Source: JAVDCA01 sp035293985
GTDB taxonomy: Bacteria; Pseudomonadota; Alphaproteobacteria; Rhizobiales; Xanthobacteraceae
Direction: 5' to 3'
NCBI GenBank assembly: GCA_035293985.1
Contig: DATGLS010000008.1
Location: 124,001-188,000, forward strand
DNA: 64,000 nt
In this document: in pieces, positions 1 through 8,887 of the stretch
Numbering within the stretch: position 1 is the stretch's first letter
Layout: every line of letters begins with the position of its first letter
Program-made: the position numbers and the translations under genes
Notes under the pieces: model-generated
What the model was told of the DNA's origin: nothing
What the model saw: the letters and a program-made list of their open reading frames with translations, nothing else
The model's database searches: none

Positions 1-1860
1 CGCGCGATGCTCGAGCAGGAGCTCGGCCGAGCGGAGAGCAACGACGCGGTACTCGCGCGAGCGCTCGCCGCGACGCCGGCCATCCTCGGCGCGGGGTTGT
101 CGGACGGCGGCGGCGGGCGCGCGTTTCCCACCAGGTTCGGCATCGCGACGGCGGGCGACGATCCGCACCCGTTCCTGCCCGCTTTCACGCGCGCGGTGGT
201 GCCGCTGCCCGCCTTGAGCCGGGCGAGCGCGGGCGTCGGCGTCGTCAACTGGCTCGCGGACCGCGACCAGGTCGTGCGGCGCGTGCCGCTCCTGCTCGCG
301 CTCGACGACAAGGACGTGCCGAGCCTTGCGCTCGAGGCATTGCGCGTCGCCCAGGGGGCATCGACCATCGTGGTGCGAGCCTCGAACGCGAGCGGACAGA
401 CCGCGTTCGGCGCGCGCAGCGGCGTCAATGCCATCAAGGTCGGCGCGCTGGAAATCCCCACCGATGCGCACGGGGAATTGCGCGTGCGCTACACCCGCTC
501 CGAGCCGCGCCGTTTCATTCCGGCCTGGAAGGTGCTCGCCGGCACGGTCGAGCCCGACGCCGTGCGCGAACGCCTCATGGTGATCGGCATCAGCGCGCTC
601 GCGCTGCGCGACCAGCGCGCGACGCCGGTCGATGCTTCGGTCGCCGGGGTCGAGATCCATGCCCAGGTCATCGAGCAGGTGCTCGCCGGCGCCTGGCTGG
701 TGCGACCCGATTGGGCGCTCGGGGCCGAGCTCGTCCTCGCCGCCCTGCTCGCACTCGGCATCGCGATCGAGCTGCCCCAGGTGACGCCCGCCGCCGGGGC
801 GCTCGGCACCGCGCTCCTGATCGCGACGCTCGGCGCGGCGAGCTGGCATGAATTCTCCGCCGATGGCCTGCTGCTCGATCCCGTCATCCCCGGCGCCTGC
901 GCGCTTCTCACCTACGGCGCCGGTGTGATCTGGCTCCATCGCGACGAGCAGCGGCGCCGCCGCCAGGTGCGCGAGGCGTTCGGGCGCTATGTCTCGCCGG
1001 CGGTCGTCGCGCGCCTCGCCGAGGATCCGCAAAAGCTCGTGCTCGGCGGCGAGACGCGCACGCTCACCATCATGTTCTGCGACGTGCGCGGCTTCACGTC
1101 GCTCGCCGAGCGCCTCGACGCGGCGGGCCTGACCCGGTTCATGAACGAGTATCTCACCGCCATGACGGATGCGATCCTGCGGCACGGCGGCACGATCGAC
1201 AAATACATCGGCGACGCCGTGATGGCGTTCTGGAACGCGCCGCTCGATGACGCCGACCATGCCCGCCATGCCGCGCTGGCGGCGCTGGCGATGAGCGACG
1301 CGCTCGATGCATTGAACCTCCGGCTGCGTGAGCGGGCGGCGGAGCGCGGCGAGACGCCGATCGTGGTCAGCTTCGGCATCGGCCTCGCGACCGGCACGTG
1401 CAGCGTCGGCAATTTCGGCTCGCAGCAGCGGTTCGACTATTCGGCGATGGGCGATCAGGTGAACCTCGCATCGCGGCTCGAAGGCGCGACCAAGCATTTC
1501 CGGACCGACGTGCTCGCCGCCCAGGCGACACGCGAGCGCGCGCCCGATCTCGCCTGGCTCGAGGTCGACGCGGTGCGCGTCAAGGGCAAGGCGGAGATCG
1601 TGCGCGTCCATGCGCTCGCCGGCGACGAGGGCGTGCGCCGCAGCGCCGAGTTCGGCGCCCTCGCCAAGGCGCACGACGCGATGATCGAATCCTATCGCAG
1701 GGCCGATTTCGCGCGGGCGATCGCGCTGGCGCGGGAGCTGCGCGGAACGGCGCCGCCGCGCCTGCGCGATCTCTACGCCGGCTTCGCCCGCCGCTGGGAG
1801 CCGCTCGTCCAGTCGCGGCCCGACGCCTGGACCCCGATCACCGAGCTCACCGAGAAATAG
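1..1860 (+). CDS. CHASE2-domain class III adenylate cyclase (5' end outside window)
   Basis: Membrane sensor cyclase making cAMP. The frame is open from base 1 and the protein lacks the usual N-terminal membrane anchor, so the gene begins upstream. Residues about 1-225 look like an extracytoplasmic CHASE2 sensor. Three hydrophobic segments follow (about 235-310), then a cytoplasmic class III cyclase domain (about 345-540). The first metal-binding Asp is in MFCDVRGFTSLAE, the second in KYIGDAVMAF, and the Asn/Arg pair is in GDQVNLASRLEG. Lys in KYIGD and Asp in GDQVN favour ATP over GTP. The neighbour on the other strand is a FecR-domain protein, a frequent partner of CHASE2 cyclases. cAMP made here could feed the Crp-type regulator at 4663-5337; that link is inference. 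Confidence 0.93.
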   Translation, partial: RAMLEQELGRAESNDAVLARALAATPAILGAGLSDGGGGRAFPTRFGIATAGDDPHPFLPAFTRAVVPLPALSRASAGVGVVNWLADRDQVVRRVPLLLALDDKDVPSLALEALRVAQGASTIVVRASNASGQTAFGARSGVNAIKVGALEIPTDAHGELRVRYTRSEPRRFIPAWKVLAGTVEPDAVRERLMVIGISALALRDQRATPVDASVAGVEIHAQVIEQVLAGAWLVRPDWALGAELVLAALLALGIAIELPQVTPAAGALGTALLIATLGAASWHEFSADGLLLDPVIPGACALLTYGAGVIWLHRDEQRRRRQVREAFGRYVSPAVVARLAEDPQKLVLGGETRTLTIMFCDVRGFTSLAERLDAAGLTRFMNEYLTAMTDAILRHGGTIDKYIGDAVMAFWNAPLDDADHARHAALAALAMSDALDALNLRLRERAAERGETPIVVSFGIGLATGTCSVGNFGSQQRFDYSAMGDQVNLASRLEGATKHFRTDVLAAQATRERAPDLAWLEVDAVRVKGKAEIVRVHALAGDEGVRRSAEFGALAKAHDAMIESYRRADFARAIALARELRGTAPPRLRDLYAGFARRWEPLVQSRPDAWTPITELTEK

Positions 1861-1885
1861 ACGGCGGCTCGAAGCGCGGCTCGAG

Positions 1886-3163
1886 CTACGGGGTGTACAT
1901 CAGGGTCAGCGCGAACAAGGCCTCGTCCTTGTGGTCGAACCTGAAGAATTCGCCCGGAAGCGTCGTGTCGTAGGTGGTGCTGAAGGTGTGTTGGAACCCG
2001 ACCTTGAAGCCGGCCGACCAGTTCGCATCGAGCTGATGATCGACGCCCCAGCCGATGCGCAGCGCCGGCGCGCTCGCACTGCCCGTGAAGGCCGTGCCGC
2101 CCGTCGGGCTTCCGGTCGGCCACATGGTCGCCCCACCGGCCCCGACATAGCCGTTGATGGAATAGCCCGGCGCGAGCGGCGTGGTCGCCTTGAGCTCGGC
2201 GATGTAGTTGAGCTCGTTCATGTGGCCGCTGCCGTCGCATGCAACGCCGCCGCAGGCGCCATGCCAATGCAGCCCCGCATTGATGACGTCGTCGACCACG
2301 AGGCCGCCACTGAGAACGAACGATCCGAACGGTTGCGATCCGCTGCCGACCGTCGCGAGGTCGTAGAACACCGAGCCGCCGACGAGCGGCGCGACGCTGT
2401 TGTCGGAGAAGCCGTCATAGAACCCGCTCGACGACGAGGTCGGGATGTGCGTGACGAGCGCGCCGCCGAGATTCAGGCCGAAGTGGAGACGCCCGGGCAG
2501 CAGGCCGGGCCCGCCGCCGAGCATGGTCGGCACGCCGCCGAAATAGGGAAACGGCGCATTGGCCGCCGTGTCGAAGATCGTGCCGGTCCAGGGCGCCGGC
2601 CCGGAAATCCGGCCGCCCGCATAGATCGTTACCGCCGTCCCCGGCACCGTCAGCGAGACCGAGCGTCCCTGTGCGGTCGTGACCACGATCGCGCCTTCGA
2701 CCAGCACGACGACGATCTTGTTCGGATCGACCAGCAAATCGAACACGGTGCCACGCACCCCGATGGTCGCGACCGGCGTGCGGATCGTGTAGTCGCGCTT
2801 CGGCTGAGAGCCGGTGACGAAGCGGAAGATGCCGCGGCTCGCCCGCACCACGAAGCGGCCGGTGTTGCGGTCCGGATTGTAGACGAAACGGTCGAGCGTC
2901 ACCGCGGAGCGCGGCCCGACATCGAGGTTGGTGTTGTCGAGGAAGACGAGCTGCGCGGTCGCGGCATCGCCGGTGCGGATCAGCTCGTTGCTGAAGACGT
3001 CGCTACCAACCGCGAGTGACCGCGTGGCGCCGCGCAGGATGCCGTCGACCTGATTGGTGACCGAGCGGGCGTTGCCGATGGATTGCGCGCCGGCCCGCCC
3101 CGCGGTCAGCCATCCCAACACCGCGACCGCCAGCGCGACGCGAAACCACAACCCCTGACGCAC
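1886..3163 (-). CDS. FecR-domain protein with C-terminal outer-membrane beta-barrel
   Basis: Exported protein of about 425 residues. I chose the GTG start at 3163 because a G-rich ribosome-binding stretch precedes it and it gives a clean signal peptide (hydrophobic ALAVAVLGWLTAG, cleavage near GRAGA-QS). Residues about 40-190 form a FecR domain (SLAVGSDVFSNELIRTG, ATIGVRGTVFDLLV). The C-terminal half (about 215-425) has alternating short glycine/aromatic strands resembling a small outer-membrane barrel, with clustered cysteines in HGACGGVACDGS. It converges on the CHASE2 cyclase with a 25-base gap. FecR domains usually sense or bind in the periplasm; no sigma factor is adjacent, so signalling to one is not implied. 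The ligand is unknown. Confidence 0.85.
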   Translation of the reverse strand: MRQGLWFRVALAVAVLGWLTAGRAGAQSIGNARSVTNQVDGILRGATRSLAVGSDVFSNELIRTGDAATAQLVFLDNTNLDVGPRSAVTLDRFVYNPDRNTGRFVVRASRGIFRFVTGSQPKRDYTIRTPVATIGVRGTVFDLLVDPNKIVVVLVEGAIVVTTAQGRSVSLTVPGTAVTIYAGGRISGPAPWTGTIFDTAANAPFPYFGGVPTMLGGGPGLLPGRLHFGLNLGGALVTHIPTSSSSGFYDGFSDNSVAPLVGGSVFYDLATVGSGSQPFGSFVLSGGLVVDDVINAGLHWHGACGGVACDGSGHMNELNYIAELKATTPLAPGYSINGYVGAGGATMWPTGSPTGGTAFTGSASAPALRIGWGVDHQLDANWSAGFKVGFQHTFSTTYDTTLPGEFFRFDHKDEALFALTLMYTP

Positions 3164-3330
3164 AGCCCGCCCCCCGACGCTTGCACGTGAATTTCCGCAA
3201 TCAACTCGGCCCGCGCGCGTGGCGCAGCCGTTACAATGCCTCAATTCTACATGCCCGCCGCGGGCTCGGGTGCGGCAGAAATGCCACACCGCGGGAAAAA
3301 CGGCGGCTTTTGAGCGCCCCTCCACAAGCA

Positions 3331-3358
3331 AGAAGGCCGCCCCGAGGGGCGGCCTTCT
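3331..3358 (-). terminator. Strong hairpin terminator after the 3388 gene
   Basis: Perfect 13-bp inverted repeat (arms 3331-3343 and 3346-3358) with a 2-nt spacer, 29 bases past the stop codon of the minus-strand gene. On the minus strand it is followed by TTGCTTGT, a weak T-tract. Confidence 0.75.
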
Positions 3359-3387
3359 CATGGCTTGGTCGGCTTGCCGGGCCGTCA

Positions 3388-4440
3388 TCAATTGCCTCCC
3401 GCGAGGCAGCGGTTGAGATCCTGCTGGTACTGCGCGAGAAGCTGCGCGGTGGTGTTGATCCGCGCCTGCATGCGAGCCGCCGCGGCCGCCTGATCGTCGG
3501 GCGAGTCGAACGAGGTGGCGGCCCCGGTGATCGTCGACGAGATCGTGACGTTCTGCGCGCCCTGGATCGTCGCCAGGATCGCCTGCTGCTGGGCGAGCTG
3601 CTTTGCGAGCTCGGCGACCTTCGCGGCCAGCAGATGGCAGTCGTTCTGCACCTTCTTCTTGATGCGCGGCAGGTCGTCGACGCGAACCACACCACCCTCG
3701 GGCGTGGACCCATAGCTGACGGTCGCCGTGTCGATGAAGGTGCCGTCGCCATTCCACGTCCGCGTGATGGTCTGCCCGTCATCCGGACGATACACCCGCG
3801 CCCAGCTCGGCGGCCGTTCGGTGCCGGGGCGGATCTTCATGTCCGGGCCGGCATCGCGCCCGCCGGCGATCTGCGGAACCGTGGGCGGATCCTTCGGGCC
3901 CGGCTGATAGGGCTTCCAGCCGCCATTGCCATCGTCGACCGAGATGCCCGCATGGCCGGGCACGATCTTGTTGGCGACCTTGGCGCCCATCTTCGGGTCG
4001 CTCTTGAGCTCGCCCTTGAGCTCGCTCTTGGCATCCGCGACGTTTGCGGCGTGGGCATGGGAGGTACCCGCATCGACCTGTCCGTGGTGGCGCGCCGCGA
4101 TGGTGTGCGAGTGCAGGGACCCGACCGGCGCGTGCCGCATCGAACCGATGGTGTGGGTGGAATGCACGCCGCCAAAGTGGCTTGGGGCGTGGAAGTTGCT
4201 CATCGGCCGAAAGCTGTTCATCGGCCGGAAGCTGCTCATCGGGCGGAAGCTGCTCATGGGTCGGAAGCTGCTCACCGAGTGGGTCATCGTCGGGTGGAAG
4301 CCGCCGAAGCCGCGGCCGAACGACATCGCGTGGGCGGGTTGCGTCGAGGCCAATAGGGCGGTCACGACCGTGACGGCGGCGACCGAGATCAGGCACTGCT
4401 TGCGAAGATCCGCGAAGGTGCTGTTGCGAAGGGAAAGCAT
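3388..4440 (-). CDS. Secreted protein with SFRPM repeats
   Basis: Exported protein of unknown function, 350 residues. Two in-frame ATGs lie 6 bases apart (ATGACCATG). AGGAG touches the first and sits 6 bases before the second, so 4440 is the better start. The N-terminus MLSLRNSTF followed by a hydrophobic stretch and THA-type cleavage (TQPAHA) is a signal peptide. Mature residues about 50-80 carry five near-identical SFRPM units, each 7 residues apart, in a His/Ser-rich segment. The C-terminus has a helical AELAKQLAQQQ region and ends CLAGGN. A GTGA-type palindrome (4522-4535) lies 81 bases upstream, the same spacing as in two island genes with similar ML... starts. The next gene upstream is a Crp-type regulator, so control by it is likely. 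Confidence 0.75.
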   Translation of the reverse strand: MLSLRNSTFADLRKQCLISVAAVTVVTALLASTQPAHAMSFGRGFGGFHPTMTHSVSSFRPMSSFRPMSSFRPMNSFRPMSNFHAPSHFGGVHSTHTIGSMRHAPVGSLHSHTIAARHHGQVDAGTSHAHAANVADAKSELKGELKSDPKMGAKVANKIVPGHAGISVDDGNGGWKPYQPGPKDPPTVPQIAGGRDAGPDMKIRPGTERPPSWARVYRPDDGQTITRTWNGDGTFIDTATVSYGSTPEGGVVRVDDLPRIKKKVQNDCHLLAAKVAELAKQLAQQQAILATIQGAQNVTISSTITGAATSFDSPDDQAAAAARMQARINTTAQLLAQYQQDLNRCLAGGN

Positions 4441-4521
4441 GGTCATCTCCTGTGTTTGCTCGCCGGAGCGCCAGCCGCCCCGACATGCTCAGGAGGTTAG
4501 AAAAGGCCTCGTCCGGCCGAT

Positions 4522-4535
4522 GTGTTGGCCATCAC
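4522..4535 (-). promoter_or_regulatory. Crp-type palindrome (site 0)
   Basis: GTGTTGGCCATCAC, one mismatch from GTGA-N6-TCAC, 81 bases before the ATG at 4440. It lies between that gene and the Crp/Fnr gene. The downstream CGAC element of the island sites is missing here. Confidence 0.5.
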
Positions 4536-4662
4536 GAAATGTCGGATTTTCAGGAAAGACGCATTGCGAGCGGAGCGAAGCACTCGCACCCCCTTGCCGA
4601 TGTGCCTGCCGATCGAGATCGCTTCGGCGGCCTGCGGCCGCCTCGCAATGAGCGCCGAAAGC

Positions 4663-5337
4663 CTAGAGCTCCCGTTCCAGCTTCGCCTTGTTCTCGAGGC
4701 AGTAGTAGCCGGAGAGGCGGCTCACCAAGGATTGGCGGATCCAATCCTGCAAAATTCGGCTGACGTTCTCGCGCGCAATCCCCGCCATCGCGGCGATGTC
4801 GCTCTGGCTCACCTTCTGCTGAATGAGGATACGGCCCGCGCCCACATCCTTGCCGAAGGCCTCGGCGAGGCTCAACAGGGCGCGCGCAGTGCGGCCCTTG
4901 AGGGGCAGAAAGCTCGTCGCAGCGAGCACGTCGTCGATCGCGCGCAGGCGGCGCGAAAGCATGATGGTGAAGGCGCGATAGAGGTCGGGCTGCCGCTTGG
5001 CGACCGCCGCGAAGCCGGCGCGACTGACGAAGCGCAGCTTCGAAGCGCGCAGGGCCGCGACCGAGGCCGAGCGGGGCGCCTCGTCGACGACGGCAAGCTC
5101 GCCGACGAGATCGCCGGGACCGAGGATCGCGAGAATGCGCTCGCTGCCCGCGACCGAGACGACGTGGACCTTCAGGAGGCCATCGTCGATCAGATAGAAG
5201 CCGTCGCCCGGATCGCCGGCGGTGAACAGCGTCTGCTGCGGTGCGAGCTCGACGACGCGGGCCTGGCCGAACAGCGCATCGGCGATCGTGGCCGGCAGGA
5301 TCGACAGCAACACACCCGGTGCCGCAGCTGCATCCAT
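4663..5337 (-). CDS. Crp/Fnr-family transcription regulator (first paralog)
   Basis: Cytoplasmic regulator of 224 residues, with a cyclic-nucleotide-binding domain (about 10-125) and a C-terminal winged helix (about 150-220). The phosphate-binding cassette is canonical: G79-E80-L81 and R89-S90-A91, as expected for cAMP binding. No N-terminal cysteines of an FNR Fe-S cluster are present. The recognition helix reads RENVSR (189-194), keeping the Arg, Glu and Arg that contact GTGA in E. coli CRP. The ATG at 5337 starts the domain at its usual place, with GGGG about 10 bases upstream; the open frame continues to 5580 but that part looks non-coding. A GTGA-type palindrome and a secreted-protein gene follow directly downstream. 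A close paralog is at 47743-48564. Confidence 0.92.
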   Translation of the reverse strand: MDAAAAPGVLLSILPATIADALFGQARVVELAPQQTLFTAGDPGDGFYLIDDGLLKVHVVSVAGSERILAILGPGDLVGELAVVDEAPRSASVAALRASKLRFVSRAGFAAVAKRQPDLYRAFTIMLSRRLRAIDDVLAATSFLPLKGRTARALLSLAEAFGKDVGAGRILIQQKVSQSDIAAMAGIARENVSRILQDWIRQSLVSRLSGYYCLENKAKLEREL

Positions 5338-5443
5338 CGCGAGTGCCCCACAATCGCGTGATCCTGACGACACGCTAGTCGGGAACGGCGGTTTCCACAA
5401 CCGGCCGGCGACCGCACTGCCTCGCTGTGAATTCGGGGCTTGG

Positions 5444-6337
5444 CTACGCTTTCGCCGGCTTCGTCGCCAGCACATGCGTCGCGAGCGCCCGCATCTGCTC
5501 CTCGATATCGCGCACCGCCGTGAGCGCCGCCTCGCCGCCGGCGGCGGCGAGCAGTGCGGCCAGCGCCTCGACCACCGCAAAGGCCGGCGTCACGGTGTGG
5601 AAGAACGACGGGCTCTCGGTCGGCACCAGGATGGCGGCGCTCGCCAGTTGCGCGAGCGGCGAGACCGCGCTGTCCGTGATGGCGGCGACCGCGAGGCCGC
5701 GGCGCGCCGCGTAGCGCGTGATCTCGACCGCCGTGCGCGTGTAGGGCTTGACGCTGATGGCGAGCAGCGCGTCGCCCTTGCCGGCGTCGCGCAACGCGTC
5801 GGCGCCGGTGCCGCCGGGGGCGTCGAGCAGCCGCACGCGGCCGCCGGCGAGGCCGAACACGTAGGCGAAGTGGAAGGCGACCGGGTAGCACGAGCGCTGC
5901 CCGAGCACGTGGACGCGGCGCGCCTTCGCGAGCACGTCGACCGCGGCCGCGAGGCGCGCAAGCGCCTCGCCCTGCGCGAGGCCCGCCATCTGGTGCACCA
6001 GCATGTCGATCAGATCGTGGGCGAGCGACGCCTCGCCCTTGAGCTTGCGGCGGGCGACGAGCTCCTCGGCCTTGGGCAGGAAGACCGCCGAGGAGGCGCG
6101 CCGGCGCAGGCTCTCGGCGTAGAGATCGCGCACCGCCTCGTAACCGTCGAAGCCGAGCCGCTGGGCGAGCCGCGTCATCGTCGCCGGCACGACGCCGGCG
6201 CGCTTCGCCTGCTCGCGCACCGTGAGCAGCGCCACGTCCTGCGGATGATCGAGCGCCCAGCGGGCCGCCGCCTGCAGCTGGCGCGGGATGCGGTCGAACA
6301 CCGCCAGCATCTCGGCATGCAGCGGCGCATCGGTCAT
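5444..6337 (-). CDS. MurR/RpiR-family transcription regulator
   Basis: Sugar-phosphate-isomerase-type regulator, 297 residues. Residues about 1-80 are the HTH_6 domain (VREQAKRAGVVPATMTRLAQRLGF). Residues about 125-265 form a SIS domain, the effector-binding fold (VHVLGQRSCYPVAFHFAYVF). I start at ATG 6337 because the domain begins immediately; the open frame further upstream overlaps livF and is a shadow. It is the last gene of a minus-strand run after livKHMGF, 65 bases past livF, and probably controls that transporter and the divergent aminotransferase. Candidate repeats for its binding are at 11183-11217. RpiR proteins next to amino-acid transporters often respond to amine or amino-acid breakdown intermediates; the effector here cannot be named. 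Confidence 0.88.
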   Translation of the reverse strand: MTDAPLHAEMLAVFDRIPRQLQAAARWALDHPQDVALLTVREQAKRAGVVPATMTRLAQRLGFDGYEAVRDLYAESLRRRASSAVFLPKAEELVARRKLKGEASLAHDLIDMLVHQMAGLAQGEALARLAAAVDVLAKARRVHVLGQRSCYPVAFHFAYVFGLAGGRVRLLDAPGGTGADALRDAGKGDALLAISVKPYTRTAVEITRYAARRGLAVAAITDSAVSPLAQLASAAILVPTESPSFFHTVTPAFAVVEALAALLAAAGGEAALTAVRDIEEQMRALATHVLATKPAKA

Positions 6338-6402
6338 CGAGGACGGCGTTCCGCTGCGCCCCACTGGCCGCGCCCGCTGTCGGCGTCGCGCCATCGGCTT
6401 TC

Positions 6403-7164
6403 CTAATGCCCGCTGGCGTAGAGCCAGCGCGCGACCAGCGCGTCGGTATCGCCGCCGAACGCCGCGCGCGAGCCGTGCGACGCGACGGCGCCGTTCTTGA
6501 CCACGTAGACGTAGTCCGCGATCGCGAGCGCGCTCTTGATGTCCTGGTCGACCAGCAGGATCGCCTTGCCGGACTCGCGGGCGAGCTTCTGGATCAGGTC
6601 GTAGATGTCCTCGCTGGTGCGCGGATCGATACCGGCGGTCGGCTCGTCGATGAGGTAGACCGGCGGCTCGGTCATCAGGCTGCGGGCGATCTCGACCTGG
6701 CGCTGCTGGCCGCCCGACAGCTGTCCGGCCGGCTGGTGGCGCTTCTCGCGCGCGACGGGAAAGCGCGCATAGGCCGCTTCGAGCTTCTGGCGCACATCCG
6801 CCTTCGACAGGCGCGCGTGCCAGACGCCGAGCTTGAGGTTGGACTCGACCGTGAGATGCGGAAACAGGCTCGGCCGCTGCGGCAGATAGGCGACGCCGGC
6901 GCCGAGCATGCGGAACGGCTCGGTGCCGGTGACGTCGGATCCTGCCAGCGTCACCTTGCCGTGGCGCGGGCGCAGGAAGCCGAACAGCGCCTTGAGCAGG
7001 GTCGATTTGCCGGTGCCATTCGGCCCGACCACGCATGAGATGCGTTTCGGCCAGATGCGGCAGGTCATGTCGCGCAGGATGTCGATGTCGCGGGTGTACC
7101 CGGCGACCAGACCGTCGGCCGCGAGCAGCGCGCCGCTGTCGGCAAATTCGGTGTCGTCGCTCAT
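6403..7164 (-). CDS. livF: Branched-chain amino-acid-type ABC transporter ATP-binding protein
   Basis: One of two ATPases powering a HAAT-family importer, 253 residues. Walker A is GPNGTGKST (about 48-56), the signature is LSGGQQRQ, Walker B is VYLIDEPTAG, and the H-loop position carries Gln (VDQDIK). Length and motif order fit LivF. It overlaps livG by 4 bases (ATGA), so translation is coupled. The substrate need not be leucine/isoleucine/valine, because this family also takes amides, urea and amines; the adjacent aminotransferase and amine oxidase point to an amine or amino acid. Confidence 0.93.
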   Translation of the reverse strand: MSDDTEFADSGALLAADGLVAGYTRDIDILRDMTCRIWPKRISCVVGPNGTGKSTLLKALFGFLRPRHGKVTLAGSDVTGTEPFRMLGAGVAYLPQRPSLFPHLTVESNLKLGVWHARLSKADVRQKLEAAYARFPVAREKRHQPAGQLSGGQQRQVEIARSLMTEPPVYLIDEPTAGIDPRTSEDIYDLIQKLARESGKAILLVDQDIKSALAIADYVYVVKNGAVASHGSRAAFGGDTDALVARWLYASGH

Positions 7165-7916
7165 GCACGCCCCTCTATCGCCTTGCGGGTGCCCGTGTAG
7201 GCTTGGATCACCGCCGGGTCCTGCAGCACCTCCTCGGAGGGCCCGTCCGCGATCTTGCGGCCGCGCGCCATCACGAGGGTGCGCCGCACCACCGAGCGCA
7301 CGGCGTCGAGATTGTGGTCGACCAGCACGATCGTATAGCCCTGGGCGCTGAGCGTGCGGATGTGCTCGACGATCTGCTCGAGAAGGCGCGGATGCACGCC
7401 GGCGAACGGCTCGTCGAGCAAGAGCAGGCTCGGGCGCAGCATCAGCGAACGGCCGAGCTCGAGCAGCTTCTGCTGCCCGCCCGACAAGGTGCGCGCATAG
7501 GCATCGGCGAGATGCTCGAAGCGCACGAAGGCGAGGATTTCGCGCGCCCTCGCCTCGGCCTGCCGGCGACTGGTGCGCGTATTGGTCAGTGCCGGCACCA
7601 TCAGATTTTCGAGCACCGTCATGCGGCGAAACAGGCGCGGCACCTGGAACGTGCGGCCGATCCCGCCGCGCGCGAACGCATAGGCCGGCTGGCCGACGAG
7701 GTTGCGCCCGTCGAGCATGATCGTGCCGGTGTCGGGCCGGAACGCGCCCGCCACCAGGTTGATGGTCGTGGTCTTGCCCGAGCCGTTCGGGCCGATCAGC
7801 CCGACGATCTCGCCGCGGCCGAGCTCGGCGGAAAAGTCATCCACGGCGGCGATGCCGCCGAAATGCTTCTGCAGCTGGCGCGCCGCGAAATACGGCGCCT
7901 CAGGAGGGGTTGGCAT
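7161..7916 (-). CDS. livG: Branched-chain amino-acid-type ABC transporter ATP-binding protein
   Basis: Second ATPase of the importer, 251 residues. Walker A is GPNGSGKTT (about 42-50), the signature is LSGGQQKLLELG, Walker B is LLLLDEPFAG, and the switch His is in VDHNLD. The extended loop before the signature and the late FARGGIGRTFQVPRLF segment are typical of LivG. The start overlaps the end of livM by 17 bases and the end overlaps livF by 4, a compact operon. Confidence 0.93.
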   Translation of the reverse strand: MPTPPEAPYFAARQLQKHFGGIAAVDDFSAELGRGEIVGLIGPNGSGKTTTINLVAGAFRPDTGTIMLDGRNLVGQPAYAFARGGIGRTFQVPRLFRRMTVLENLMVPALTNTRTSRRQAEARAREILAFVRFEHLADAYARTLSGGQQKLLELGRSLMLRPSLLLLDEPFAGVHPRLLEQIVEHIRTLSAQGYTIVLVDHNLDAVRSVVRRTLVMARGRKIADGPSEEVLQDPAVIQAYTGTRKAIEGRA

Positions 7917-8883
7917 ATTCGCCCTCCGGGCGGACGACTTTGGCGCTCGCCGACGCCGCCGCCGGCTTGCGGTCGAGGATGCGCTCGATGAACGGGAAGA
8001 GGCCGTTCTGGGCGAAGCGCTGCACCAGGATCAGCGCGAGGCCGAGCAGCACGAAGCGCCATTCGCCGTAATCGCGCAGCATCTCGGACGCCGCATAGAT
8101 GACGACGGCGCCGACCACGGCGCCGGGCAGGCTCTCGATGCCGCCGATCACCGCCATCGCGATCACGAGGCCCATCTCGGGGATGATCACCATGTTGGGC
8201 GAGAGGATGCCGACGAAGTGGGCGTAGTAGATGCCGGCGACCGACGCGATCGCGCTCGTCGCCACGAACACGATGATCTTGTGCAGTGTGGTGTTGACGC
8301 CGCTCGCCTGCGCGGCATGCTCGTCCTCGCGGATCGCGCGCAGGAAGAAGCCGATGCGGGTCATCAACAGGCCGTTCATGGCGAGCAGCCCGAGCACGAC
8401 CAGGCCGAGGCCGAGATAGTAGTAGGGCGCATCCGAGTTGCCGGAAAACAGGTGGGGCACCTCGAGGCCGAGACTGCCGCGCGTGATGTCCTCCTCGGCC
8501 ACCAGCATCAGGCGGAAGATCTCGGCGATCGCCAGCGTGAACAGCGCGAGATAAGGTCCGCTCAGCCGCAGCACCAGCGCGCCCATGAGCGCGCCGAGCA
8601 CCATCGCGATGATGATGGTGAGCGGCACCGACAGCGCGAGCGGCAGGTCGAGCCGCAGCGTGAGCAGGGCCGAGCCGTAGCCGCCGAGCGCCGCGAAGGC
8701 GACATGGGCGAAGGAGAACTGCCCTGCATATCCGGCGAGCAGCGCCCAGCTCGAGGCGAGCAGCGCATAGTACCAGGCGAGCGCGCCGACATGGGTCCAG
8801 TAGGGGCCGATCACGACCGGCGCCGCGAGCGCGAGGAGGAGCAGAAGCCCCTGCAGGACGTGCGTGCCTTTGATGCTGCCCAT
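7900..8883 (-). CDS. livM: Branched-chain amino-acid-type ABC transporter permease
   Basis: Inner-membrane permease of 327 residues with about eight to ten hydrophobic helices. The family core YAGQFSFAHVAFAALGGYGSA is visible in residues about 52-72, and the cytoplasmic EAA-like loop is near FFLRAIREDEHAAQASGVN. The C-terminal tail (RKPAAASASAKVV) is hydrophilic. It pairs with LivH to form the channel and is 4 bases downstream of livH. Confidence 0.92.
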   Translation of the reverse strand: MGSIKGTHVLQGLLLLLALAAPVVIGPYWTHVGALAWYYALLASSWALLAGYAGQFSFAHVAFAALGGYGSALLTLRLDLPLALSVPLTIIIAMVLGALMGALVLRLSGPYLALFTLAIAEIFRLMLVAEEDITRGSLGLEVPHLFSGNSDAPYYYLGLGLVVLGLLAMNGLLMTRIGFFLRAIREDEHAAQASGVNTTLHKIIVFVATSAIASVAGIYYAHFVGILSPNMVIIPEMGLVIAMAVIGGIESLPGAVVGAVVIYAASEMLRDYGEWRFVLLGLALILVQRFAQNGLFPFIERILDRKPAAASASAKVVRPEGEYANPS

Positions 8884-8887
8884 CGCC

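Noticed and set aside
1931..3019. 362-codon plus-strand frame opposite the FecR gene
   Set aside because: Arg/Asp-rich shadow; the minus strand has signal peptide and FecR motifs.
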